Shown in pieces: positions 53,874-62,900 of a stretch of 64,000 bases of DNA (positions are counted from its first letter, which is position 1; each line of letters starts with the position of its first letter). Position numbers and translations under genes: made by a program. The stretch comes from Corynebacterium afermentans subsp. lipophilum. Lineage in GTDB: Bacteria > Actinomycetota > Actinomycetes > Mycobacteriales > Mycobacteriaceae. The DNA is taken from positions 2,232,001 through 2,296,000 of the forward strand of contig NZ_CP046530.1 in the NCBI RefSeq assembly GCF_030408375.1, in the 5' to 3' direction. The notes under the pieces are model-generated. The model was not told the DNA's origin. It saw nothing but the letters and a program-made list of their open reading frames with translations, and did no database searches.

Positions 53874-54074
53874 TCACCTGCTTCCGGCTGCTTCCGGCTG
53901 CTTCATACTGACCCGCCGACACTTTCTAGCTGCCCGATTCAGTCCGGCAACAACCGCTTGCCCAAGCTCCCGCCCGGAAGCGTCAATCTCACCGAAACGG
54001 TTCGCAACAATTACCCGGCCCCCAACGTGCGTTCCCGCCGCCTTGGCCCCAATTTTCCAAGTTTTCATCCCCAT
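53874..54074 (-). CDS. Small protein or remnant upstream of the split gene
   Basis: 66 residues from ATG 54074 (MGMKTWKIGAKAAGTHVGG, then RVIVANRFGEIDASGREL...). The frame is open to 54095, next to repeat A2 at 54099, so the true 5' end may be lost. The last codons include a 10-bp tandem repeat. It ends 1 bp before the start of the interrupted gene. No family recognised; it is probably the first gene of that old operon. Confidence 0.4.
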   Translation of the reverse strand: MGMKTWKIGAKAAGTHVGGRVIVANRFGEIDASGRELGQAVVAGLNRAARKCRRVSMKQPEAAGSR

Positions 54075-54098
54075 GCCCGGCAGCCTACGTCGCACCCT

Positions 54099-54210
54099 GC
54101 GCGAGCACAGCCCCTCACGTGCTCATTTCAGTGGACATCCGCCTATCGACGCACCAAAGGTTGCCAACCGCAAACAGTTGGTGCGTCCCCACTTGTCCGC
54201 AATGCGGAGT
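54099..54210 (-). repeat. RPT-A long copy A2 (112 bp)
   Basis: Nearly identical to 49963-50074; carries CCTATCGACG at 54142. It fills the gap between two gene remnants (ends 5 bp before the stop of one and starts 4 bp from the frame of the other). Confidence 0.85.
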
Positions 54211-54215
54211 AGTTG

Positions 54216-54470
54216 TTAGAGCCAGTCTGCGCCCATGTCATCGAGGTCGACCAATGGCGGCCCACCGCAGTCGTACGCAGGTAGCTCATCCGCAGCATTT
54301 GACCCCGCCGATTCCCCAGACCGCCCCAGTGCCTGACGGAGGTCGTTCTTTTCAGCCGCCACCTTGGCTGCCTCGAGAATGTCCGAGAAGAGATTGATGG
54401 GGGTGCTCATGCCGAAGAGACTATTAAGCGTCAACGCTTCAGGCAATAGCTCCATGTCCAGCAGTTTCAA
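54216..54470 (-). pseudogene. Remnant ORF with lost 5' end
   Basis: 84 codons, reading MELLPEALTLNSLFGMSTP, then INLFSDILEAAKVAAEKNDL and ending in DDMGADWL. The frame begins 10 bp from repeat A3 and runs in with no ribosome site; an internal ATG (MSTPIN) gives 64 residues. Looks like the C-terminal part of a longer protein that was cut where A3 starts. No family recognised. Confidence 0.5.
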
Positions 54471-54480
54471 AACTTGGCGG

Positions 54481-54531
54481 CCTCAAACAGTTGGTGCGTA
54501 CCCACTTGTCCGCAATGTGGAGTCCGCAAGG
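54481..54531 (-). repeat. RPT-A short copy A3
   Basis: CCTCAAACAGTTGGTGCGTA..., ending GGAGTCCGCAAGGG. Sits between the remnant at 54216 and the HTH gene. Confidence 0.8.
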
Positions 54532-54545
54532 GGCAACGCTCAAAA

Positions 54546-54764
54546 TCACCCCAGCTCGTCAGCTCTATGCACGACGGGTTCAAGGTCGTACCCGAGCACG
54601 GCAAGAACGTCGATCACCTTGCCAATCTCGGCCGTCGGCTTACCGTGCTCCAGCTCCCGAAGGAACCGGTCCGACACGTCGGCAAGCTCGGCGACCTCCA
54701 GTTGGGTCAGCCTCCGCTCCTTACGCTGGGCGCGCACAAAGCTGCCGAGTGCCTCTATGTCCAC
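54546..54764 (-). CDS. HipB-like Xre antitoxin, solitary
   Basis: 72 residues. HTH: VRAQRKERRLTQLEVAELADVSDRFLRELEHGKPTAE is the full Xre domain, and VIDVLAVLGYDLEPV is the HipB-type end. GTG start at 54764. HipB normally pairs with the HipA kinase; no hipA is downstream, where repeat A3 begins 14 bp after the stop. A truncated relative is at 55497-55559. Confidence 0.8.
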   Translation of the reverse strand: MDIEALGSFVRAQRKERRLTQLEVAELADVSDRFLRELEHGKPTAEIGKVIDVLAVLGYDLEPVVHRADELG

Positions 54765-54987
54765 GTGTCTCGTCCCCTCGCTGACCGTATGCTGTTACGG
54801 AACGTTCGCACCGAATCTGTTCCTATAGGCCGTGAGGTTAGCGCAAAACAGCGCATTTCGGTGTGTTCGCTCCGACTTGGAGGCACGCGCCCTCAATTTC
54901 AGATCGGCACGTTCGTTCCGCCAAAGGCAAGCTCGCAGGGTGGTCTCGGCCGCATACACGCAGCGATCTGCCTATCTACGCACCGGC

Positions 54988-55374
54988 TTAGCCCAGCGGC
55001 GCGTAGCCAAAGTCACCGCGCTGCACCTGACTGCGCGCATTCGGGTCGAAGGTTGCGCACAGGGCTGCCGCCACGTAGCGCACACCGCCTGCCGGCGAAG
55101 AGGAGCCGACGCGCTCGGCGCAGTTCTCCAGGGCTGGCAGGCCGATACTCTCCCCGGGCGAAGTCATGGAGAAGAAGGACGCGGCCATCATGGTGTTGCC
55201 ATCGGCGCGCACGTATTCCGAAGAGCCCTTAATAGCTTGCCAAGCAATCGCCCCGACGGGATCGGTGCGGAACTGGTCCCGCTCAGTTGGGGTCAGCTCG
55301 GCGTTAGCAGCAGGCACGGACAGTGTTGTGATGAGTAGTGCTGCTGTTGCAGCAAGGAGAGGAAACTTTTTCAT
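54988..55374 (-). CDS. Small secreted protein, unknown
   Basis: 128 residues. Signal peptide MKKFPLLAATAALLITTLSV, cut near PAANA. The mature part has two Cys (in LENCAER and ALCATFD) that could pair. The Lys-Lys start and lower GC are unlike most neighbours. It has SD-like TATGAAAAAG context. No domain recognised; secreted product in an accessory region. Confidence 0.65.
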   Translation of the reverse strand: MKKFPLLAATAALLITTLSVPAANAELTPTERDQFRTDPVGAIAWQAIKGSSEYVRADGNTMMAASFFSMTSPGESIGLPALENCAERVGSSSPAGGVRYVAAALCATFDPNARSQVQRGDFGYAPLG

Positions 55375-55475
55375 AGGAAAACTCTATCTCCCGCGCCACA
55401 GTTTTTCTCGGCATTGCCGACCCCGGCTTAACTGATGGCGCTGCGCAACTGTCGAATCTCGGCAGGCCCCACACG

Positions 55476-55500
55476 GCGCAATGCGGAGTCCGCAAGGGCT
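55476..55500 (-). repeat. RPT-A short copy A4
   Basis: GCGCAATGCGGAGTCCGCAA and GGGCT; the conserved core only. Breaks the HTH fragment at 55497. Confidence 0.7.
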
Positions 55501-55559
55501 GACGCATCGGCGACCTCCGCCACCTCAAGCTGAGTCAGCTTGAGTTTCGGATTACGCTC
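55497..55559 (-). pseudogene. Fragment of a HipB-like HTH gene cut by RPT-A
   Basis: 21 codons reading ERNPKLKLTQLEVAEVADAS, closely like RKERRLTQLEVAELADVS of the HTH protein at 54546. The homology stops exactly where repeat A4 (55476-55500) starts. Clear gene remnant at a repeat border. Confidence 0.6.
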
Positions 55560-55565
55560 AACTGC

Positions 55566-56504
55566 ATGGGTTCGCCAAAGACGCTGCAGCTTTTCATGAT
55601 GGACGGCACCGCTGACGGGCCGATCAAGGCCTCGATTAGAAATTGGGTCGGCCGGGTCTATTCAATCCCGCGCACCGAGCTCAATTCCGAAGAACTCCGA
55701 GGGCGTCCGGAGCTGAACCACCCCGCGGTGTATTTCCTTGTCGGCACGAACCCGGATACGGACAAGCCGCGCATTTACATCGGCCAAACCGCGCCCCGCC
55801 AGAACGGCGTCGCATTCGCTAGGGCCGCCGAGCATTCACGCAGCGCGGACAAAGACTTTTTCAACCGCATCATCTACGTGGTTGTGGTTGACGATTCCTG
55901 GGGCGCCACCGAGATCACGTTCCTGGAAAACGCGTTCCACCAGCGCGCTATTAAGGCGGACCGTTACGAAGTCGCCAACGGCAACACCCCGTCAGCTGGC
56001 AGTGTCAGCGAAGAGACCCAAGCGGAGCTGGACGAGTTTATTGAGAACACCAACCTCATCATCAGTGCTCTGGGCGTTTCCGCATTTCAGCCGAAGGCAA
56101 CTTCGTCGAAAGCTCGCACCTCGACCAACACAGCTGCAGCCCCGGCGCGCCCGAGCGATGACGAGGAACCGGTCTTCGAACTCACCGTTCTCAGCCAAGG
56201 TGTTCAGGGCCTGGGCCAGCGCACCGCTTCCGGCTTCCTCGTCCTGGAGGGATCTACGTTGCGCCCGGAGCTGCGTCCCAGCGCCCCGCGAGGGGTCCAC
56301 GCCACCCGGGAACGCTACGCGGACCAGATCCAAGACAACACGCTGACCTCAGACTTGGAGTTCACCAGCCCGTCCGCCGCAGCGGCGTTCCTGGTGGGCG
56401 GTGCCGCAAATGGCAGAACGATGTGGCACCTGCAGGATGAACCGTCCACCACGCTCGCAGCCTGGGAAGACCGCGAGGGTGGCGAAGCCGATCGGCTCAA
56501 TTAA
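55566..56504 (+). CDS. GIY-YIG nuclease-like protein with DUF4357-type C-terminus
   Basis: 312 residues. GIY-YIG-type core: AVYFLVGTNPDTDKPRIYIGQT (here VYF and YIG), later ENAFHQRAIKADRY. A Ser/Thr/Ala linker (about 178-200) leads to a C-terminal domain with SDLEFTSPSAAAAFLVGG, as in DUF4357. Such proteins occur in phage-defence loci and as restriction-like nucleases. ATG follows TACGCT by 7 nt, so it has its own leaderless promoter. Catalytic Arg/Glu cannot be fully confirmed. Confidence 0.8.
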   Translation: MGSPKTLQLFMMDGTADGPIKASIRNWVGRVYSIPRTELNSEELRGRPELNHPAVYFLVGTNPDTDKPRIYIGQTAPRQNGVAFARAAEHSRSADKDFFNRIIYVVVVDDSWGATEITFLENAFHQRAIKADRYEVANGNTPSAGSVSEETQAELDEFIENTNLIISALGVSAFQPKATSSKARTSTNTAAAPARPSDDEEPVFELTVLSQGVQGLGQRTASGFLVLEGSTLRPELRPSAPRGVHATRERYADQIQDNTLTSDLEFTSPSAAAAFLVGGAANGRTMWHLQDEPSTTLAAWEDREGGEADRLN

Positions 56505-56639
56505 GGTCAGCTCCCGGGCACGGCACCGCGTACGCTTTCCAAAAGTCGGCGAAAGGCCCAGAACGACCGCATATTGCCAACCCGCTGCAGGCCGTTAAAA
56601 CCCAGTTCCAAATTTGCGGATCCCTTTACCATCTAGGTC

Positions 56640-57506
56640 ATGAACTATATGGTCTCGCCCGTTTGGCGAGCTTTGATTCTCGAAAACTTAAATGCCAGCA
56701 GAATGATCCAGGATGGCCTACAGCGTCTCTGCTGCGTTAACGTCGAGGAGATTTTCGGGCTAAGGCCCGTTGAGTGGGTCAGCCCGCTTTACCTCGGTCT
56801 GTTGGATTTCACCGCAGGCCTGGAGCGTTTAGCCAAAATCACCCTCAGCATCTCTGGACTGCTCCATGGGGATTCTTTCACTCCGGTTCGGAGATACGGT
56901 CACAAGATATCTAAACTGTTGGATGCTGTAGAAGCTATTCAGCTCCCTACTGGATTCAGCTGCGAGTTTTCTGCTCGACCGACTATTAGCCAAGAGTCAA
57001 AGTTATTGGAGCTCATCGACAGATTCTCTGTTGGAGCGGGGCGGTATGAAAATATCGATTTTCTTACGGTGCCGGATAGAACTCCTGAACTCTACGATGC
57101 GTGGTGCGAAATCGTACGAAACGAGCCCGTCCCAGAATTTGTCGAAGACCTAATCACTCTCCGGAAGGTCATCGCCGAACAGACGCTCGACGCAGCAAAT
57201 TCGGGCGATTTCCCAATTGATCTGGAAACCATAATCTTCAACTGGACCGAGTTGGAGGATGCCCGCCCAGTTTTCGCACCGTCCTCTGCGGTGGCTGTTC
57301 AACTCTCTATTTTGACTCGCTGGGTGGCGGATGCGCAGGAGAGAATCAACCTTGCACTATTCCGTGCTAAACCAAGCACCACCGTTAAGATCCCCTATCT
57401 TTACGAAGCAACCGCCAACCTGCGGCTAAGCCCAGAGCACTTTTTCGAGCACGTGGTTATGGAGTACAGCAGCGCTGACGATCTTATTGAAGCGATAGGT
57501 ATTTAG
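56640..57506 (+). CDS. Unknown protein with HEPN-like features
   Basis: 288 residues, lower GC than most of the window. LYLGLLDFTAGLERLAKITL followed by RRYGHKISKLLDAVEAI recalls the long helices and GHxx motif of HEPN-like proteins found in defence loci, but the catalytic RxxxxH motif is not seen. All-helical overall. ATG 56640 follows TACCAT by 7 nt, so it is transcribed by itself. Lies tail-to-tail with the helicase operon. I do not recognise the family. Confidence 0.6.
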   Translation: MNYMVSPVWRALILENLNASRMIQDGLQRLCCVNVEEIFGLRPVEWVSPLYLGLLDFTAGLERLAKITLSISGLLHGDSFTPVRRYGHKISKLLDAVEAIQLPTGFSCEFSARPTISQESKLLELIDRFSVGAGRYENIDFLTVPDRTPELYDAWCEIVRNEPVPEFVEDLITLRKVIAEQTLDAANSGDFPIDLETIIFNWTELEDARPVFAPSSAVAVQLSILTRWVADAQERINLALFRAKPSTTVKIPYLYEATANLRLSPEHFFEHVVMEYSSADDLIEAIGI

Positions 57507-57574
57507 AACTCGAGAATCCAGAGGAAGAATCTTTTCAATCGAAACCGCCTTTTCCAATAGATCGTGATGCCACC

Positions 57575-59911
57575 CTAACCCTCCGGCAGCAGCTCCGACC
57601 GCTCGCCGACCGTGGTCACTACCAGCGCGTCGCGGGCGCGCGAGGCCGCCACGTAGAGCAGTGAGCGTTCCCGCTGCAGAGCTGCGCGGGCGTCCTCCTC
57701 GGAGAGGTTCTTCAGACGGAAGCGCAGCGGCATGATCTCCTTGCCCACGCCCATGAGGACCACGTGGGTGAACTCCATGCCCTTGGCGCCGTGCATGGTC
57801 ATCACACTGACCTGCTCGTGGGAGGCCAGTTCGGCGTTCTTGGTCTGCACGGCGTCGATGCCGTGGTCTGCAAGACCGGAGACCACGCGGGAAAGCTGCC
57901 CTCGGGTGCGGCACATCACGCCGACGCGCACTTCCTTGTGCACGCCTTCCTCGGCCGCACGCTCGGCTTCCTCCAGCCACACGTTGATCAAGCCAGCGGC
58001 TACGGCAAATTCTTCGTCCTCGGACGCCGCGGTCACGATCATCGGCGCTGGGCCGGACCTCGCGGAGCGGTACTTCCCAACGGAATCCTTATCACCCTCC
58101 GCGTCCAGGAACTCCATGTCACCGCCGACCAGGATCCGCAGCGCGTAATCCAGGTTCTCCTTCGTGGTGCGGTAGTTCAGCGTCAGGCGCTGGGATGCTC
58201 GCCCGCGGGTGGAGATGCCGAAGTGCGACAGGGTCAGCGGATGGCCGTAGATGCGCTGGTGGGAGTCCTCGGCCAAGAACACGTCGTTAGGCCCATGCGC
58301 CGCACACGCGCGCAAAAACCGCCAGTGCCCGGCGTTGAAGTCCTGGGCCTCGTCGACCACCACGTGGTCGAACAGCGACCCGCCGCCGCGCTCGTAGCGC
58401 ACGTTCAAAATCTCTGCGCCCACGGCGGACATGGTGGGCCAGAACAGCTGGCCATCGATGGCTTGGGTCTGCATCAACGACTCCAGCACGGCCCACACCT
58501 GCTTGCGCTGCTTGCGGTTCAGGGGCGTGCCGCGGCCGGTGCGCGCGACCTTCAGGTACTCCGCCAAAGACACAATCCCGTTGGCCAGCACCACGGTCTC
58601 GTACTCGGCCTGCAGGAACGCTTCGTTAGCAATCTCGCGCGGCAGCTCCTCCGGGGCGGACTCCACCGCGCCCTCCCACACCTGGCGCGCTGCCATGTCG
58701 GTGTACGGGCGCACGCGCGGGGCGGTGACGCCGAGCACGCGCCGGGTGGCCTCTTCCGTCTCCTCCACAGAGCCGAGGGAGACCACCTTGCGCACCACGG
58801 CGTCGATGTTGTCCACCCACACGCCGTCCTCGCCGGGCTCGTCTGCCTCCGGGTAGGAGGGATTCAACGCGTTGAGCTGTGACTTCAACCCCTGCGCCAG
58901 ACCCTTCGTAAACGTGGTCAGCAGCACGCGCGGACCGGCCCCCGCAATATGCCCCGCGGCCAGGTTGTTCGCGCGGTGCACCGCCACCACCGTCTTACCG
59001 GTGCCCGCGCCGCCGAACACGCGCGCGGACCCGGAGTAGGAGTTTTCGGCCATACGGCGCTGCTCCGGGTGGATGTACACGCGCCATTGGTCGAAATTGC
59101 CAGACTCGATCACGCTGCGCAGGGACTCAGTCTCCACGTCGTCCACGTAGGCGAACTCCAGCTCCGCAGCCGCCTGCCGCAGACCCGCCAACAGGCGCGC
59201 GTCCTCGGACTCGGCAGCCTCCGCAGCCGAGACCTTGCGCAGCCCCAGCGACTCCCGCGTTTCCTCCACCGAGTACCCCGCCACCAGCGCGAGCACCGCT
59301 TCGTGCTCCCACTTCGGCCGGGGCGCAAGCAGCGCGTCCAGCCCGTCCTCGGACTCGAGTGCGAGCACCTGCTCAGTCAGCGCGGGATCAATGCCCAGCG
59401 CGTCCCACAGCATCGAAGGCGTGAGCCCATCCAGCGCCTCACGAGGCGCGGGCGATGGCTTATCCGCGAGCTCCGTTTCAACCCCCTGCTGCGCCGCCAG
59501 CTCACGCGCGGCCTGGGCGGCAGCCTCCGCCTTCGCCTTCGAGTCCTCGACAGGCTGAGCACTCTCAACCGCGTCTTCTTTAATCAGCGTCGTAATACCG
59601 TTGATCGGGTTGACGTCCAAGCGCAGCCGCGCCGGGTCCAGCCGTTCCGCCTTGAGGTTGCCCTCGTCGTGCGAGTCTACGTCTACAAGCACGAAGTGGT
59701 GCGTGTCCTTGTCTTTGATCTCAAAGAGCACCGCGCGGAACTGGTCGTTGATGCGGCCGGTGCGCACACGCTTGTCCACGGCGTTGGACAGGGTCTTGAT
59801 CTTCAGCGACGGGTTCGTCGGGTCCACCGAGAGCTTCTGCAGGAAGTTCATCGTCGGCTTCATCAACGCGCCGTCGAGGTCCAACCCGCTGTACAGGCTA
59901 AACGTCACCAT
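57575..59911 (-). CDS. UvrD-type helicase with RelE/HigB-like N-terminal domain
   Basis: 778 residues. Residues 1-110 look like a RelE/HigB toxin fold: SLKIKTLSNAVDKRVRTGR, then INDQFRAVLFEIKDKD, VLVDVDSHDEG and LDVNPINGITTLI. A helical linker (115-270) is followed by an SF1 helicase: Walker A GGAGTGKT at 300-307, Walker B VVVDEAQDF near 505, TLNYRTTKEN and the final TMHGAKGMEFTHV and YVAASRARDAL. The start is 6 bp after the upstream DUF1998 helicase stop, so the two are one operon. The N-terminal domain probably serves as a docking or nuclease-like module; its role is unproven. Confidence 0.8.
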   Translation of the reverse strand: MVTFSLYSGLDLDGALMKPTMNFLQKLSVDPTNPSLKIKTLSNAVDKRVRTGRINDQFRAVLFEIKDKDTHHFVLVDVDSHDEGNLKAERLDPARLRLDVNPINGITTLIKEDAVESAQPVEDSKAKAEAAAQAARELAAQQGVETELADKPSPAPREALDGLTPSMLWDALGIDPALTEQVLALESEDGLDALLAPRPKWEHEAVLALVAGYSVEETRESLGLRKVSAAEAAESEDARLLAGLRQAAAELEFAYVDDVETESLRSVIESGNFDQWRVYIHPEQRRMAENSYSGSARVFGGAGTGKTVVAVHRANNLAAGHIAGAGPRVLLTTFTKGLAQGLKSQLNALNPSYPEADEPGEDGVWVDNIDAVVRKVVSLGSVEETEEATRRVLGVTAPRVRPYTDMAARQVWEGAVESAPEELPREIANEAFLQAEYETVVLANGIVSLAEYLKVARTGRGTPLNRKQRKQVWAVLESLMQTQAIDGQLFWPTMSAVGAEILNVRYERGGGSLFDHVVVDEAQDFNAGHWRFLRACAAHGPNDVFLAEDSHQRIYGHPLTLSHFGISTRGRASQRLTLNYRTTKENLDYALRILVGGDMEFLDAEGDKDSVGKYRSARSGPAPMIVTAASEDEEFAVAAGLINVWLEEAERAAEEGVHKEVRVGVMCRTRGQLSRVVSGLADHGIDAVQTKNAELASHEQVSVMTMHGAKGMEFTHVVLMGVGKEIMPLRFRLKNLSEEDARAALQRERSLLYVAASRARDALVVTTVGERSELLPEG

Positions 59912-59917
59912 GGTGTC

Positions 59918-62900
59918 TTACTCCTTACCCAGCAGCGCGGCCGGGATCGTCTCTGGCGAGAGTGTATCGGGGTACAGCAGCGTCCAGCCTTGCTCGCGAA
60001 GCTTGGCTTCCGCGTCGGTGTAGGAGGCGTCCTGCTCGATCAACAGCGCGATGCGCAGCTCGGTCCAGGACACGGCGGTGGGGATGGAGCCGATCTCCTC
60101 GCCGATCTCCTCGGTCGCCGCCGCGCCCGCGTCCACGAGGGTGCGCAGCGCGGCGGCCACGTCGGCTTCGTCCTCGAACTCCTCGATCGCCTCGGCCCAC
60201 AGCCCACCGACTGCGGCCTCGACGGCACTTTGCTTATCGACGACCTCCGGTTGCCCAACCATCTCCCCATCACCGACCGCAACAGTGACGGCGTTGTTGG
60301 CCAGCCACATGATGTTGGCGAAGCGCAGGAAGTCGCGCCAGTTGTCGGTGGTGATGGAGCCGGGTTCGGTGGCGTCGACGTGCAGGTGGCGCAGGGCCAC
60401 CGCACCATCCGCCAGGGTCCCGTCGAAATGGACCTCGCTGCGGAAGGTCAGGCATGCACCACCCGGGATGCGCGAGGGGCGCAGCGACCCGCTCAGCATC
60501 CGCAGCAACGCCTCGTCCATGAGCGCGTACGAGGCCCTGTTCGGCTCCGCCAAGTAGGTCAGCAGCTGGGTGATGGGGGAGGCCTTGAGGAAGGCAATCT
60601 CGTTGTTGCCGATGCCCTCCATGTTACGCGTACGTTCCTCGGCGTCCTCGCTTACCCACGTCGGTGCTGCGGCACCGACCTCCACCTCCTGCGCGAACCA
60701 GTCCAGGCCGGCGTCGGTGACGTTCCACGGCAAGATCTGCTTGTCGCCGAAGTGCAGGCTGTTGCGCTTCTGGATGTCCGAGGGGAAGCGGTAGTGCTGC
60801 GGGCTGAAGTGGAACGCGGCGCCGTCGGTGTACACGGCCACCGGCCGCACAAGCGGGTTACGGCGGTGCTGGAAGAGGAAGTCCGGGCGGGTGTAGCCGT
60901 AGTCGTGCTGTTCGCGCATGGACCACTCCTCACCGGACGAGAACGTGATGTGCCACTCCACACCTCCGGCATTGGCGATGTCCTTGACGGTGGCGTGGCG
61001 CGCCTCCAGGGCCTCGCGCAGCATCTCGCGGAAGCGCACCTCCAGGTTGGAGGACTGATCTAGCTGCGGCGCCTCCGTCTGCGGCTCCCACGCCACCTGC
61101 AGGGGATCGGTCTCTGCCGAGGGGTGGTCCTGGTTAGTCAGGATCGCGCGCAGCGCGCGTTCCGCGGCGGCGCGGGAGGTGACATCGATCTGCTGCCAGC
61201 GGGTGTACGGCAACAGGCAGTCGGGGCAGGCGAGGCGCTCGTCGTCCTGGCAGGCGCACTCCGCAACCTTCGTAAACGCCTTTTCCAGCAGCCGGCGGAC
61301 GTCTTCGGGCGAGGCGAACTGGGAGAGATACCCGGTGCCGCCGGGGACGTTGTCGTGCATGAGCAGCGCCTCGACGGTGCCGCCGCGGTCATCCGGCACG
61401 CGGACGGTAACCACACCCAGGTGGTCCGGGTCGCCGCCCAAAACCTCCTTGAAGCCGAGCTTGATCGCGGCGGTCAACGAGGGGATGGTCGCCTTGTCGC
61501 CCGCGGTGAGCATCACCGGCACGTGCAGCAGCACGCCCTGGGTCTGCAAGGTGCGAGACAGCGCGACGGTGACGGACTCCTCCTCGCGGGCGTTGCGCTT
61601 CGGGCACCAGGGGCGGTGGTCCCACTTGGAGTTCGTGCCCTTCTGCGAGTCCAGGTGCCCGCAGTAGTTGCAGACGGTGAACATGGGCGCATCGATCTCA
61701 GCGTTGGCGAAGATGCGCTTCATCGCGGGCCCGCGGCCCAGGTTGAACCAGCTTAAGTTCACGTACCGCAGGTACTCCGCGCCGAAGCCTTGGGAGAGGA
61801 ACCATTTACCACCGTGGCCACCTTCCGGCACGGAGAAGCTCAGGGCGGTGTGGTAGTTCAGTTCGCGGCGGTCGTCGCGGGAGTCGTCGATAAGCGCATT
61901 GCCCCGATCCACCTCCGCTGACACGCGGCGCATGCGCACCGTATCCAGCACCTGGCCGTTGTCGGCGAAGGTGTCCGCACCGCAGGAAGGGCACGCGCCG
62001 GCGGCGGCCCCTTCGCGCACGGGCTCGGCGTAGGAGCACTCGGGGCACAGGCGCCACCGCTCGATGTCCGCGCCGTTGAAGCCGACCTCGACTGCGTCCA
62101 CGGTGGCGGCGATGCCACGGGCGTAGAAGGTGTTGCCCGGCGCGAGCTCGTGAAGCGCGGAGGACACACCGCGGGAGAGCTCGAAGGAGTCCGGGTCGAT
62201 CTGCATGGTGGTCGGGTTGAGCTGGGAGACCACCACGGACAGCTCCACCGCATCATCCAACAGCGTGAAGTTGGGCAGCAGCCCGTAGCGCTCCATGGAG
62301 CTGATCCAGTGTTCGCCGAGCAGGATGTCGTTGAGGTCCTTGGCGGTGCGGTGGTACGCCGCCTTCGTGCTGCGCTTGTCGCGCTCCAGCTCCGCATCGG
62401 CGTTTTCGGTGCCCGCGTTCGGGTCCACCTTGGCATCCAGCGCACTCAGCTGGTCTTGGAGGGTGCTCAGCCGCGCGGTGAACGCCTTGACCTCGCTGTC
62501 CCAGAGTCTGCGGGTGCGCTCCATCTCGCCCGTGAGTGAGTCGGGCCCCTGGCCGCACGCCCACGCGCGCACCCCGTCCACGGTGGCCGCGTCCACGGAC
62601 CCTGCCACCGTGGCTAAAAACGCGTCCACGCGGTCCTCCACGCCGGCCGCGATGTCCTCGCCGAGCACCTCCACCAGCGAGACCTTGCGGGTGCTGAACA
62701 CGTCGCGCGAATACTTCACTTCCAGCCCGTTATTGCGGAACGACAGTGTGTCCACCAAGTACGCCGTGGTTTGCCGCCGCAGGATCTCGGTGGCGGAGAG
62801 GAAAGCCACCGGCGGCACCACGGTGCCTGCGATGACGGATAGCGGCTGGTTCAGCTTCGGCAGCGTGCTCCCGCGGCCCTGCACGAAGGCGAGCACCAAC

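Noticed and set aside
49963..55500. Integron-like cassette array (gene pieces alternating with repeats)
   Set aside because: The repeats lack a GTTRRRY core with paired arms, and there is no integron integrase.
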